DNA of 64,000 bases from Saccharibacillus brassicae (GCF_006542275.1 NZ_CP041217.1:3846501-3910500); one strand, 5' to 3'; shown: positions 51,471 to 60,683, counted from the stretch's first letter. Made by a program: numbers and translations. The notes: generated by a model from the letters alone, not told the origin.

Positions 51471-51651
51471 GTGGACCAAAAGTCAGCATTTCGTCCGTAA
51501 AAAGTGCCCAGAGAGCGAAAAGCTGACCAAAAGTCAGCAATCTGCCGCATTTCGGCCGTCCCATAGCCGTTTTGGCCTAAATTGCTGACCGGAAGTCAGC
51601 ATTGTGCCAAAAAAAGCCGCATCCAAACAAAAAAGCTGACCTCAGGTCAGC
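51471..51651. repeat. Four-footed palindromic array D (GCTGACC family)
   Basis: Palindromes of about 17 bp lie at 51471-51487 (GTGGACCAAAAGTCAGC), 51522-51538, 51584-51600 and 51635-51651 (GCTGACCTCAGGTCAGC). Spacings are 51, 62 and 51 bp. The fourth is a perfect hairpin between A and T runs and can act as a bidirectional terminator, including for the leftward gene at 51834. Confidence 0.82.
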
Positions 51652-51833
51652 TTTTTCTTGGATTCGACTCCGCAGCCGCTAATTTCGGGCAGGACACCGC
51701 GCCGCGGCAATTTCCCCCCCGACTCGTTTTGCCCGACTCAGATCCTTCAACCGAATCTCTCACTCCAGCCCTTCAATCCAGTCTTTCACTCCAGTCTTTC
51801 AATCCAATCCCTCAATCCCGTCCGCCAACCCGC

Positions 51834-52781
51834 TCAAATCCGCGTCTGAATGACCACTTTGCCGCGAATCCGGCCGGACTCGGCCAGTTCGTAAGCCTGG
51901 CGCGTCTCACTCAAAGGGAACACGGCTTCGATCAGCGGCTTGAGCTGGCCTTCGTCGCACCATTGGCGCATCAGGCCAAGATCGGTATCGTTGGAATTGG
52001 CGAGGATGAAGCGGGCTTTGCGGCCTTTGGAGCCGGAGAGCACGCGTCCCAGCATAGCGGAAGGGCCGGGAACGGTCGTGACGTACGTACCTTGTTCCGT
52101 CAGCAGGGCGCGGCAGTCTTTGAAGCCGTATTTGCCGGCGGCGTCGAAGATGACGTCGAACGTCTGCCCGCTTTTGCGGAAATCTTCGCGGTCGTAGGCG
52201 ATCACTTCGTCGCAGCCGAGCGCTTTGGCGGTCGCTTCGCCGGAGGAGCGGCAGACTCCCGTCACGTGGGCGCCGAGGATCGCGGCCAGCTGCACGCCGT
52301 AGTGGCCGACCCCTCCGGTCGCGCCGGTCACGAGCACCCGCATGCCGGGCTGCAGACCGGCTATCCGGGTCAGCGCCTGGTAGGCGGTAGAAGCGGCCAG
52401 CGGAACGGCGGCGGCTTCTTCGAAATGCAGCGAAGAAGGTTTCTTCGAAGCGACCGAAGCTTTGCAGCAGAGCGTCTCCGCCAGCGCGCCGCCCTGCGAA
52501 GCGCCGTTGGTGAAGCCGTACACTTCGTCGCCGGGCGCGAACCCTTCGACGCCTTCTCCGCACTGCTCGACGATGCCCGCGAAGTCGGAGCTGAGCACTT
52601 TGGGGAAGCGCAGTCCCGACAGGAAGATCAGATAGCCTTTGCGTACTTTGTAGTCGATCGGATTGATGGACGTCGCCTGCATGCGGATCTTGAGTTCTCC
52701 GGCACGCGGACTCGGTTCGCGGATCTCTTCGATCCGGAACACGTCCGGTCCTCCGTATTTGCGTATTACTGCCGCTCTCAT
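51834..52781 (-). CDS. Zinc-less medium-chain alcohol dehydrogenase / quinone oxidoreductase
   Basis: A 315-residue MDR-family NAD(P)H oxidoreductase. GroES-like N-terminal domain (IRMQATSINPIDYKVRKG, DFAGIVEQCGEGVEGF, GDEVYGF); Rossmann nucleotide site VLVTGATGGVGHYGVQLAA. Catalytic-zinc ligands of classical ADHs are not conserved, and no structural-zinc Cys cluster is seen, as in quinone reductase-type enzymes. ATG 52781 is preferred over TTG 52787; the ribosome binding site is weak in both cases. Confidence 0.88.
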   Translation of the reverse strand: MRAAVIRKYGGPDVFRIEEIREPSPRAGELKIRMQATSINPIDYKVRKGYLIFLSGLRFPKVLSSDFAGIVEQCGEGVEGFAPGDEVYGFTNGASQGGALAETLCCKASVASKKPSSLHFEEAAAVPLAASTAYQALTRIAGLQPGMRVLVTGATGGVGHYGVQLAAILGAHVTGVCRSSGEATAKALGCDEVIAYDREDFRKSGQTFDVIFDAAGKYGFKDCRALLTEQGTYVTTVPGPSAMLGRVLSGSKGRKARFILANSNDTDLGLMRQWCDEGQLKPLIEAVFPLSETRQAYELAESGRIRGKVVIQTRI

Positions 52782-52866
52782 GTTCAATCGCCTGCTCTCT
52801 TTTCGCTTTGCTCACCCGTTCTATTACCCCAACGAGCACGACAAAGAAGCTTCGTCCGCGAAAGAG

Positions 52867-52900
52867 ACCGGGCTTCGGCCGTTCTCTCGCGGCCGAAGCC
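52867..52900 (-). terminator. Hairpin after nrdF
   Basis: GGGCTTCGGCCG and CGGCCGAAGCCC form a 12-bp stem 40 bp past the nrdF stop. The following T-tract is weak (GGTCTCTTT). Confidence 0.6.
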
Positions 52901-52939
52901 CCGGAATATTGCGAAGTATTCGCTGGGTGGACGGAAGAC

Positions 52940-53932
52940 TTAGAGGACGCTCGGTTCCGGCGTTTCGACCGTATCGAACAGGAAATCCTCGTCGCGCAGC
53001 GGTTCCACGTGAACCGTGCGTACGTAGCCGTTGCCTTTTTTGGAAAAGAAATCGTGCTGCTTGGTCTGCGTCTTCAGTCCGTTCATGACGATCGGGTTGA
53101 TGCTTTCTTCGTCTTCTTCGAACTGCGGCTCCAGACCGAGGTTCATCATCGCTTTGTTGGCGTTGTAGCGCACGAACTTGTCGACTTCGTCTTTCAGTCC
53201 GATCTTCGTGTACAGCTGCTCCGTGTACTGTTCTTCGTTCGCCTGCAGCGTGTGCAGCAGCTCGTACAGCTCTTTCGTCGCGGCTTCGGCTTCCGATGCC
53301 GGCAGTTCGCGCAGCACTTCCTGGGCCAGCACGCCGACGTACAGGCCGTGAATGCTCTCGTCGCGCAGGATGAGGTCGATGATCTCGCCGCTGCTCGTCA
53401 TTTTGCCTTGTCCGGCGAGGTAGAGCGGGTAGAAGAAGCCGCTGTAGAACAAGTAGCTCTCCAGCATGACCGAAGCGCCCATCGCCAGATACAGTTCTTT
53501 TGGCGTCTGGATGTTCTGATAATACTTGGAGATGATTTCCGCTTTTGTCTGAAGCAGCGGATTTTCTTCGACCCAGCGGAACACTTTGTCGATCTCTTCG
53601 GTGGAAGCGAGCGTCGTGAAGATGCTGCTGTACGATTTGGCGTGGATTTGCTCCATCATACCCATAAACGCGAGCACCGCTTTGCGCTGGAGGTCTTCGA
53701 CGTGTTCCATGATCTGCGGCATGCCGACTCCGCCCTGCACCGTATCGAGCAGCGTCAGGCCGCCGAGCACCTGCATGTACGCTTCCTGCTCGTCTTCGCT
53801 GAGCGTGATCCAGGACATTTTGTCGTCGGACAGCGGAATCTCTTCGTCGGTCCAGAACTGCATAATATTTTGATTCCAGAACATCAGGGTGAAGTCGTCT
53901 GCGGGACGGTTCCAGTTGACGGCTTTGATCAT
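52940..53932 (-). CDS. nrdF: Class Ib ribonucleotide reductase small subunit
   Basis: A 330-residue metal-radical protein that supplies the tyrosyl radical for deoxynucleotide synthesis. Carboxylate and His ligands of the di-metal site are in QIHAKSYSSIF and LRDESIHGLYVG, with an acidic residue in the WITLSEDEQEAY region. The length is typical of NrdF. Start ATG 53932 is preceded by AAGGGATGA. It lies 285 bp downstream of nrdE with a hairpin and promoter-like sequence between, so it may be transcribed both from the nrdI promoter and its own. Confidence 0.95.
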   Translation of the reverse strand: MIKAVNWNRPADDFTLMFWNQNIMQFWTDEEIPLSDDKMSWITLSEDEQEAYMQVLGGLTLLDTVQGGVGMPQIMEHVEDLQRKAVLAFMGMMEQIHAKSYSSIFTTLASTEEIDKVFRWVEENPLLQTKAEIISKYYQNIQTPKELYLAMGASVMLESYLFYSGFFYPLYLAGQGKMTSSGEIIDLILRDESIHGLYVGVLAQEVLRELPASEAEAATKELYELLHTLQANEEQYTEQLYTKIGLKDEVDKFVRYNANKAMMNLGLEPQFEEDEESINPIVMNGLKTQTKQHDFFSKKGNGYVRTVHVEPLRDEDFLFDTVETPEPSVL

Positions 53933-54135
53933 GTCTAGTCATCCCTTTCGGTGTGGGTTATATAAATTAAGTTAATTGTGGGCAATGTTGGATATTGCAG
54001 CGCGCAGATGAACCGGATTGCGGGCAATCCGGGCAGGCTGCACAGAATTCTTATTATCGTCGCAAACGAAGCAAAAGTAAAGCGGGGCGTTTTGCTCAAG
54101 ACCGGAATTCCGGATCGTGGAGAAGGCGCCCCGCC
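53933..54135 (-). promoter_or_regulatory. nrdE-nrdF intergenic hairpin and promoter-like region
   Basis: CGGGGCG (54083-54089) pairs with CGCCCCG (54127-54133) around an inner CCGGAATTCCGG palindrome and precedes CTTTACTTTT on the leftward strand, a terminator-like signal. Nearer nrdF, AATTTATATAACCC supplies a -10-like element. Confidence 0.5.
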
Positions 54136-54217
54136 GTGTCCCATTATCGTTCGAACTTTTTTTCAAAAAACGTATCCGTTACTCTATGGCCTTGGGCCAA
54201 AGTGCGGCTCAGAGAGC

Positions 54218-56302
54218 TTAGATCGCGCAGCTGATACATTCTTCTACGCTGAGGTGGTTGGTACGCGTGTAATACAGAGCTTTGAGTCCTTTGCGCGCCG
54301 CATACAGGTAATAACGGGCCAGGTCGCGCGTCGTCACGTTGCTGTTGACGTGCAGGATAGCCGAGATACCCTGATCGATATGCTCCTGGATCTCGGAGAT
54401 TAGGTCGATGACCTTGAACTGGTTCATCTGGTAAGCGGACTTGTAGTAGAAGAAGTTTTCCTGCGCCAGGTAAGGCATCGGGAAATACGTCGTCGAGTTG
54501 GCATACGTGCGCGTCTCGATCGCGTCGACGATCGGCATGACGCTCGACGTCGAGTTCTGGATGTACGAAATACTTTGCGTCGGCGCGATCGCCAGACGGT
54601 AAGCATGGTACAGGCCGTTGGCTTGAACCAGCGTGCGCAGATGGGTCCAATCCGCCGTCGTCGGGATGTGCATGTCGCCGAACAGCGTTTTGATCCGGTC
54701 GGTACGCGGGCTGTAGTCGGTCTGTACGTACTTGTCGAAGTATGTACCTTTTGCGTATTCGGATTTTTCGAAGCCTGCGAACGTTTCGCCGCGGTCGCGG
54801 GCGATTTCCATACTTTTCTCGATCGAGTAGTAGTTCATCATCATGAAGAACGTACGCGCAAAATCGATCGCTTCGTCGCTTTCGTACGCGATTTTGTTCT
54901 TGGCGAGATAGCCGTGCAGGTTCATCGCGCCGAGGCCGACGGAGTGCATCTCGCGGTTCGCTTTGGCTACGCCCGGAGCGTTCTGCACGTCGGTCATGTC
55001 GCTGACGGCGGTAAGACCGATCATCGCTTCGTGCACCGACTCGCGGATTTTGCCGAGGCCCATCACGTTCGCGATGTTCAGGGAAGCCAGGTTGCAGCTG
55101 ATGTCGCGGCGGATATCGTTCGCCTGGCCGTAATCGCCGATCGTCGACGTCTCCTGCAGCTGGTAGATTTCCGTGCACAGATTGGACATTTTGACCATGC
55201 CCAGATCTTTGAGCGCGTGGTTCTTGTTGGCGTTGCTCTTGTTCATGATATAAGGGTAGCCGGATTCCAGCTGGATCATGGCGATCTTCACGAGCATGTC
55301 GCGGGCGCTCATAATCGTCTTTTTCTTGACGTTGTCGTTCGCGAGCAGTTCGTCGTACATCTCGTCGATATCGAGGTCGTCCAGATGTTTGCCGTACTCT
55401 TTGTAGACGGAGTAAGGACCGAACACGACGAGCGGCTGATTGTCTTCCGCGAGCTTGTAGAAGCGGTTCGGGATGATCAGGCCGATCGACAGCGTCTTGA
55501 GGCGCGATTTCTCGTCGGCGTTAATTTTTTTGCTGTCCAGGAATTCAAGCACGTCCCAGCCGAAAATGTTGTAGTACGCGGCGCCGGAGCCTTTGCGCTG
55601 GCCCATTTGGTCGGCGTAGGAGAACGCGTCTTCCATCAGCTTCAGAACCGGCATAACGCCTTTGGCGGCGCCTTCGACGCCTTTGATCGGCTCGCCGCGT
55701 CCGCGCAGCTTCGACAGGTTGACGGCTACGCCGCCGCCGATCTTCGACAGCTGCATGCACGTCGAGAGCACGTAGTTGATCGAGTTGAGCGCGTCGTCCA
55801 TCTCGAGCAGGAAGCAGGAGACCAGTTCGCCGCGGCGGCTTTTGCCCGCGTTGAGGAACGTCGGGGTCGCCGGCTGTACGCGCTGTTCCATGATGGCCGT
55901 CACGAGCGACTTGGCGTTCTCGACATGGCCGGCACCGAGGTGCAGGGCCACGATCGCGGCGCGGTCGGCGTACGTCTCGAGGTAGGTCGATTTGTCGTTG
56001 CTTCTCATTGCGTAGTCCGTGTAGAACTTGGAAGCGGCCATATACGAAGCGAACTCGAACGGAACGTTATGCGACGTCTCGAACACCGACACGACTTCCT
56101 CACGGGTGTAGTTTTCGTACACGTTCTCGTAGTAGTCGTGTTCGATCATGTGATCGACCTGGGAACCGAAATCCGGGAAAGTCAGGCTCCGCTGAGCGAC
56201 TTCCTCCATGAATGCGGCAACCGCTTCTTTATCTTTCTCCAAGCGGAAAAATCCGTCGGCGTTTCTCAGCATCAGTTGGTTGTTCAGTTCAATATGCCGC
56301 AA
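54218..56302 (-). CDS. nrdE: Class Ib ribonucleotide reductase large subunit
   Basis: A 694-residue catalytic subunit that reduces ribonucleoside diphosphates. It has LVSCFLLEMDDALNSINYVL (catalytic Cys), NLSKLRGRGEPIKGVEGAAKG and PTQSISYIQNSTSSVMPIVD. It ends EECISCAI with the C-terminal redox Cys pair. The start ATG 56302 lies inside the nrdI coding end (14-bp overlap), showing translational coupling. Confidence 0.96.
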   Translation of the reverse strand: MRHIELNNQLMLRNADGFFRLEKDKEAVAAFMEEVAQRSLTFPDFGSQVDHMIEHDYYENVYENYTREEVVSVFETSHNVPFEFASYMAASKFYTDYAMRSNDKSTYLETYADRAAIVALHLGAGHVENAKSLVTAIMEQRVQPATPTFLNAGKSRRGELVSCFLLEMDDALNSINYVLSTCMQLSKIGGGVAVNLSKLRGRGEPIKGVEGAAKGVMPVLKLMEDAFSYADQMGQRKGSGAAYYNIFGWDVLEFLDSKKINADEKSRLKTLSIGLIIPNRFYKLAEDNQPLVVFGPYSVYKEYGKHLDDLDIDEMYDELLANDNVKKKTIMSARDMLVKIAMIQLESGYPYIMNKSNANKNHALKDLGMVKMSNLCTEIYQLQETSTIGDYGQANDIRRDISCNLASLNIANVMGLGKIRESVHEAMIGLTAVSDMTDVQNAPGVAKANREMHSVGLGAMNLHGYLAKNKIAYESDEAIDFARTFFMMMNYYSIEKSMEIARDRGETFAGFEKSEYAKGTYFDKYVQTDYSPRTDRIKTLFGDMHIPTTADWTHLRTLVQANGLYHAYRLAIAPTQSISYIQNSTSSVMPIVDAIETRTYANSTTYFPMPYLAQENFFYYKSAYQMNQFKVIDLISEIQEHIDQGISAILHVNSNVTTRDLARYYLYAARKGLKALYYTRTNHLSVEECISCAI

Positions 56303-56648
56303 GGCTGTTCAACTCCTCTTTGAAATGTAAAATGTCTTTTTTCGTGCCGGACAATTCGAACTTGCACAGGACGGGCACGCCGTAGGTCTGGGAAATGGTA
56401 TCCGCGCTTTTGGCGAAACATTGTCCCCAGTTGCGGTTGCCGCTGGCCGATACGCCGCGCAGCTGCTGTCCGTTGCGCTGCAGGAAAAGGTTGACTTTGT
56501 CCGGTACCTGACCGAAGCCCGTCGTATAGGTAACGAGAATGAAAGGCTCGTCAAGCTTCATCGTCTCGTCGATCTGAACCGAAGGAAGTTCCAATTTATC
56601 AATAAATCTCCGCACGTTTCCAGTCTTGGAATCGTAAGCGATCACCAT
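56289..56648 (-). CDS. nrdI: Flavodoxin-like ribonucleotide reductase activator
   Basis: A 119-residue FMN protein that delivers oxidant to load Mn in NrdF. The phosphate-binding loop is YDSKTGNVRRF, and TYTTGFGQVP and GVSASGNRNWGQCFAKSADT form the isoalloxazine site. Its end overlaps nrdE by 14 bp. Start ATG 56648. Confidence 0.94.
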   Translation of the reverse strand: MVIAYDSKTGNVRRFIDKLELPSVQIDETMKLDEPFILVTYTTGFGQVPDKVNLFLQRNGQQLRGVSASGNRNWGQCFAKSADTISQTYGVPVLCKFELSGTKKDILHFKEELNSLAAY

Positions 56649-56678
56649 GTGCCTTCACGCTCCTTGATTGCCCGTTTA

Positions 56679-56743
56679 AATCTATATCTAGTTTTATCCG
56701 GGTCAGTGTTACTCATTTTATAACCAGATATGGGGTTTGTCAA
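56679..56743 (-). promoter_or_regulatory. nrd promoter with two NrdR-like boxes
   Basis: Leftward sigma-A promoter: TTGACA (complement of 56738-56743), 17-bp spacer, TAAAAT (complement of 56715-56720). ACCCCATATCTGGTTA (56721-56736) fills the spacer and AAACTAGATATAGATT (56679-56694) lies downstream; both resemble the NrdR box ACACWATATATWGTGT. Their starts are exactly 42 bp apart, four DNA turns. Confidence 0.8.
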
Positions 56744-56749
56744 AGCAGA

Positions 56750-57270
56750 AATTCTATAAAATAAAACGGTCAAAATTGACTGCGGACGCGAAAAAGCGAG
56801 CAATCGAAGGGAAAAGGGCGGTTTTCCGGCACGGCGCTCCACATACGGGGATTGACGAACGCAAAAGCAGAAGCAGTTTTTGGACAATGGCGCAGCGGTG
56901 CGGAAAGCGGGTAGAGCACCGAATTAAAAGAAGCGAAGAAGTGCAAAAAAGTGCAAAAGAAATTAAAATGCACAAGTGAAAAAAAGTTAGATGTGCGGGA
57001 AAAGGATGTAGAAGACGCAGCCGGAAGAATCGTTTCGACGGCTGTGGACACTGTGGATACCGGGGATATCCGAACCGCGCAGGCTGTGGACGGCGGGGAT
57101 AATGGGGATAGCCGCATTCGCGCGCCGAACAGCCCGAACGCCTGCCGAAGCGGACGTTCGGGCCGGAACGCACGAACCCGGCGAACCAGGCGCGAAACGT
57201 GCGAATGACGCAAAAATGAAGTCGGCGCTTCCTGTGCGTGAAGCTGCGCTCGCGTCCGGCTTGACGCGGC
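56750..57270. other. Gene-free spacer
   Basis: No gene with start signal was found. CTGTGGAC...GGGGATA words recur at about 57040-57110 as a degenerate duplication. ORFs on both strands here have low-complexity composition. Confidence 0.5.
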
Positions 57271-57861
57271 TCAGGACCCCGCCCCGACCGGCTTGATCAT
57301 CCGGTCGTAAGCATGCCCGCTCAGTTCGACGGAGCCGTCTTCGCGGTAGCCCAGGCGCTCATAGAGCGCGCGGGCTTTGACGTTCGCGCGCTCGACGAGC
57401 AGCATCGCCTGCCGCTCGCCCAGCCCGGCCGCCCGGCGCTCGAACGCTTCGATCAGCGCGGTCCCGAGGCCGGACCCGCGGTAGGCCCCGTCCACCGCCA
57501 GCGAATCCAGGTAGTATTCGCCCGGACGGGCTTCCGGCAGAAGCCCGTCCACCGGCAGGCTTTGCTCCTGCAGGCGCCGCAGCAGCGGCGCGTCCAGCGC
57601 CTCCGCCTCGGCGCCGGGATAGCTCAGCGCGAAGCCGGCAATGCGGCCGCGTTCGTCTTCGCCGACGAGCGTGTGCCCGAAGCTCAGCCGGCAGTCCGGC
57701 AGCCGGAACAGCTCCGACAGCGTCTCAAGCGTCGACGGCAGGTCGGTCGTGCCCGAGATCGTATGCGCGATATCGCCGATCGCTTCGTACATCAGCCGCG
57801 AGACGGCTTCCGCGTCGCCCGGCTCGGCGGGCCGGATACGGAACTTGGCGGGATGGGTCAT
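57271..57861 (-). CDS. GNAT-family N-acetyltransferase
   Basis: A 196-residue acetyl-CoA-dependent acetyltransferase. IRPAEPGDAEAVSRLMYEAI opens the fold; LDSLAVDGAYRGSGLGTALI contains the acetyl-CoA loop (YRGSGLG), and ANVKARALYERLGYREDG closes the domain. Start ATG 57861 has AAAGGGGAA upstream. A longer frame through a tandem GGTTGGGTCTGTATAG repeat (57891-57946) is rejected. Acceptor unknown. Confidence 0.88.
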   Translation of the reverse strand: MTHPAKFRIRPAEPGDAEAVSRLMYEAIGDIAHTISGTTDLPSTLETLSELFRLPDCRLSFGHTLVGEDERGRIAGFALSYPGAEAEALDAPLLRRLQEQSLPVDGLLPEARPGEYYLDSLAVDGAYRGSGLGTALIEAFERRAAGLGERQAMLLVERANVKARALYERLGYREDGSVELSGHAYDRMIKPVGAGS

Positions 57862-57990
57862 ATGGGAATTCCCCTTTCGGAATCGGATAGGTTGGGTCTG
57901 TATAGGTATAGGTTGGGTCTGTATAGGTTCGGTCTGTCGCTCTGGATCGGACGGGATCGGTTCGGCGTTCGTCTCTGCCCTCAAGCAGGC

Positions 57991-58740
57991 TCAATCCGGG
58001 TCGTGGTTCGGATCGGCCGCCTGGCGCTTTTTCTTCTCGACGTGGTCGGGATGGCCGAGATAGAAACGGCGGATCGGCTTCACGTCGTCGTCGAGCTCGT
58101 AGACGAGCGGCACGCCGGTCGGAATGTTGAGATCGAGCAGTTCGTGCTCTTCGAGGTCTTCCATGAACTTGATCAGCGCCCGGATCGTATTGCCGTGGGC
58201 GGCGATCAGAATGCGTTCTTTTTGCCGGATCAGCGGGACGATGCGCTCGTCCCAATATTCGCCGACCCGGTCGACCGTATCCTGCAGACTTTCGCCGGCC
58301 GGCAGCGCCTTCGGATCGATCGCCGCGTAGCGGATATCCTGTTCGGGAAGCCGGTTGTCGCCCGGTTCGAGCATCGGCGGGCGGACCGACAGGCTGCGCC
58401 GCCACAGATGGACCTGCTCTTCGCCGTATTTCTCGGTCGTCTCCGGCTTGCTGAGTCCCTGCAGCGCGCCGTAATGGCGCTCGTTCAGCTTCCACGATTT
58501 TTCTTCCGGAATCCACAGCAGGCCCAGTTCGTCCAGCGCGTAATGCAGCGTCTTGATCGAGCGCTGAAGCACCGAAGCGAAAGCGGCGTCGAACGTATAC
58601 TCCGATTCGCGCAGGATGCGTCCCGCGTCTTTGGCTTCTTCGATGCCCTGCTCCGTCAGGTCGACGTCCGTCCAGCCGGTAAACAGATTCTTTTGGTTCC
58701 ATTCGCTTTGTCCGTGTCTGATCATGACGATCCGATACAT
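57991..58740 (-). CDS. gpmA: 2,3-bisphosphoglycerate-dependent phosphoglycerate mutase
   Basis: A 249-residue glycolytic enzyme that interconverts 3- and 2-phosphoglycerate through a phospho-His. RHGQSEWNQKNLFTGWTDVD holds the catalytic His and substrate Arg; LNERHYGALQGL is the GpmA signature, and AAHGNTIRALIKFMEDL carries the second His. Start ATG 58740 is behind AAAAGGAGA. Length is typical. Confidence 0.95.
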   Translation of the reverse strand: MYRIVMIRHGQSEWNQKNLFTGWTDVDLTEQGIEEAKDAGRILRESEYTFDAAFASVLQRSIKTLHYALDELGLLWIPEEKSWKLNERHYGALQGLSKPETTEKYGEEQVHLWRRSLSVRPPMLEPGDNRLPEQDIRYAAIDPKALPAGESLQDTVDRVGEYWDERIVPLIRQKERILIAAHGNTIRALIKFMEDLEEHELLDLNIPTGVPLVYELDDDVKPIRRFYLGHPDHVEKKKRQAADPNHDPD

Positions 58741-58783
58741 AGCTGCATCTCCTTTTGGCAAAATCTCTCATCTCGAAAACGTG

Positions 58784-58824
58784 AAAAAAGCCTCCCTGCC
58801 CCGCCGAAACGGGAGGGAAGGCTT
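58784..58824 (-). terminator. Terminator of the leftward lipoprotein gene
   Basis: Read leftwards, AAGCCTTCCCTCCCG pairs with the complementary GCAGGGAGGCTT, followed by TTTT. It lies between the lipoprotein stop and the gpmA start. Confidence 0.85.
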
Positions 58825-58832
58825 GGCGTTCG

Positions 58833-59501
58833 TTACTGGGCCGCTTGGATGTCGGTAATCGTCAGCACTTTCGTATCGGCGTCAAACGCTTTCTCCGTAT
58901 ACGTGAACGTGACTTTGGCATCCGCCGGAATCTTGCCGATCTGCGCCTGGGCTTCGTCGGACAGCTGGTAGGCTACCGCTTCGCCGTTCACTTCGATCTC
59001 GGCTGTGTGTCCGTCGGCCAGACCCACGTATTCGCCCTGCGCGCTCTGAGCGGCCGCGGCCGAATCGGCAGGTTGGGTCTTGGTGTCCGTGGACGGCGTC
59101 GCAGCCGCTCCGTCGGTCGACTTGTCGGCTGCAGGGCTGTCTTTCTCGTCGTCGCTAGGCACCGGAGTCGGCGTCTTGTCTTCGTGCGTCGTCGCGCCCT
59201 GATCGATCGTGATGCTCGAATCTTTGGCGTCCGGCAGCGCCTGGGAGTCTTTGCTCTCCGGCGTGTCGCCGCTGTCCGTCGTGCCTGCGGCCGGAGCGTC
59301 TTCCTCAAGGTCGATATCCGTCTCGTTCGTCGGATGGTTCGAGTTGTCTTCTTTGGTCTTGGTCTCTTCCGCAGGCAGCGTCGTCTCGTCCGATTGCGAA
59401 GCCGGTGCCGGCGAATTCGCTTCGTTGTCGCCGCACGCGGCCAGAACGCCCGTAAGCATCAGGGTCAGGGCCAGGCTCGATAAAGCTTTCATCTTGTTCA
59501 T
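58833..59501 (-). CDS. Lipoprotein with acidic linker and C-terminal domain
   Basis: A 222-residue exported protein. The signal peptide ends in lipobox TGVLAAC. Residues about 25-150 are a low-complexity linker rich in Asp, Glu, Ser, Thr, Pro and Ala. The last about 65 residues (GEYVGLADGHTAEIEVNGEA to TITDIQAAQ) look like a small folded beta domain that recurs in Paenibacillaceae lipoproteins; I base that on pattern only. Start ATG 59501 has GGAGGTG upstream. Function unknown. Confidence 0.8.
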   Translation of the reverse strand: MNKMKALSSLALTLMLTGVLAACGDNEANSPAPASQSDETTLPAEETKTKEDNSNHPTNETDIDLEEDAPAAGTTDSGDTPESKDSQALPDAKDSSITIDQGATTHEDKTPTPVPSDDEKDSPAADKSTDGAAATPSTDTKTQPADSAAAAQSAQGEYVGLADGHTAEIEVNGEAVAYQLSDEAQAQIGKIPADAKVTFTYTEKAFDADTKVLTITDIQAAQ

Positions 59502-60185
59502 TCAGTCAAACACCTCCAAATGGTTATACGCCTAAGCGTATCAAAAGTTACAAGGCCGGCGGCTGCCGCCCGAATATCAGGCGCAGCCGGTTAGGCCAAA
59601 GCTCGCGGGAACATCCCCTTGCTTCAAGCACTTACTACGTATTGTTACCCAAAAAGAGCCCCGGATGCAAACTTGTCTTGCGAAGCCGCGCGCAGCAGGG
59701 ACGATTTTTGGCTCGGTGTCTGGACGGTACGTAATGTTCTATCGTAATGTTCTATATAGAAGGAAAGCGAAAAGTATAAGAAAAAACCAGTAGTCTATAG
59801 CAAAAAAAACCAGTTATATTTTTTTGATCGAACCCGCTTTGGTCCAACGGAAAAAGCGGAGCCGGCGAAAGGATTATCCGCTTGTGCCTTCTATCATTCT
59901 TGCACGGGGACAACCGTTCGATTTTGTTTCCAAAAAAACGCCCTACAACGAGGCGAAGAAGACTCTTTTTCATAAAGCTCAAACTTTGGACCTTTGCGAA
60001 CGTTCACAGTACGCATGCCCGACGAGACGCAGGTGGGCGCAAGATTCAAAGCCGTTCTGTCGGAAACAACCTTCGCAATCCTCGTCCGATTGGGTACAAT
60101 AAACAAGAGCGTTGGATATACCCGAGGCCAGGCACCCCCGAACAGGAACGAAGTGCCGGGCGACAACCGAGAGGAGCGAATGAAC
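59502..60185. other. Intergenic region with a short direct repeat and promoter
   Basis: GTAATGTTCTAT occurs twice in tandem near 59732-59756. AAAAACCAG words recur at about 59781-59815. TACAAT near 60097, with TTCGCA 17 bp upstream, is a promoter candidate for the gene at 60186. No gene is seen. Confidence 0.45.
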
Positions 60186-60683
60186 ATGACAGAAGAGCAG
60201 GACCAACAACGACAGCAGCAGGTGCGCGAAGCCGCCGATCTGGCCGCGCATTTTGACGTAACGGTGGAACAGGCGAGAGAGATGCAGTTCGCGGAAGGGC
60301 AGACGCTGATCTGGACGGAAGCGTTCAAGCTGGACAGCTGGCTGATCCTGATGAAGCCGAGCGACGATCCGCAGCAGCCGGAGCCTTTTTTCGGCAATAT
60401 GGACGGGCACGGCTGGGCGTTTTTGTTTACCGATCCGATGCACGCGCAGGTATTCGGCCGCAACAACAATCTGGTCACGCCGGGCGGCAACGTGCTGATC
60501 GCCAAGATGAAGGTGGACGCCATGATCAGCTGGCTGGAAGAGATCGGCCGGTCGGGACTGTACGGCGCGCGCTTCAACGAAGGCGAGCAGGGTTGGTTTA
60601 TCCCGGTCGACGGCCTGCGCGCGATGCAGGATTACGTAGAGATCCAGGAGACGCGCCGGAAAGAGCTGGAAGCGGACGAATAA
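60186..60683 (+). CDS. Cytoplasmic protein of unknown function
   Basis: A 165-residue protein. The N-terminal about 35 residues are Gln/Glu-rich and probably disordered or helical. The rest is mixed alpha/beta with AEGQTLIWTEAFKLDSWLIL, GHGWAFLFTDPMHAQVFG and PGGNVLIAKMKVDAMISWLE. No signal peptide or membrane helix. ATG 60186 has GAGGAG at nine bases, whereas ATG 60180 is too close. Family not recognised. It shares a bidirectional terminator with the anti-sigma gene. Confidence 0.7.
   Translation: MTEEQDQQRQQQVREAADLAAHFDVTVEQAREMQFAEGQTLIWTEAFKLDSWLILMKPSDDPQQPEPFFGNMDGHGWAFLFTDPMHAQVFGRNNNLVTPGGNVLIAKMKVDAMISWLEEIGRSGLYGARFNEGEQGWFIPVDGLRAMQDYVEIQETRRKELEADE

Noticed and set aside
11548-51651. 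The four-footed arrays considered as CRISPR
   Set aside because: Only four units each, units are palindromic and diverged, spacer lengths alternate and units invert halfway. No cas genes are present.
54575-56323. 582-residue rightward ORF
   Set aside because: Antisense of nrdE.
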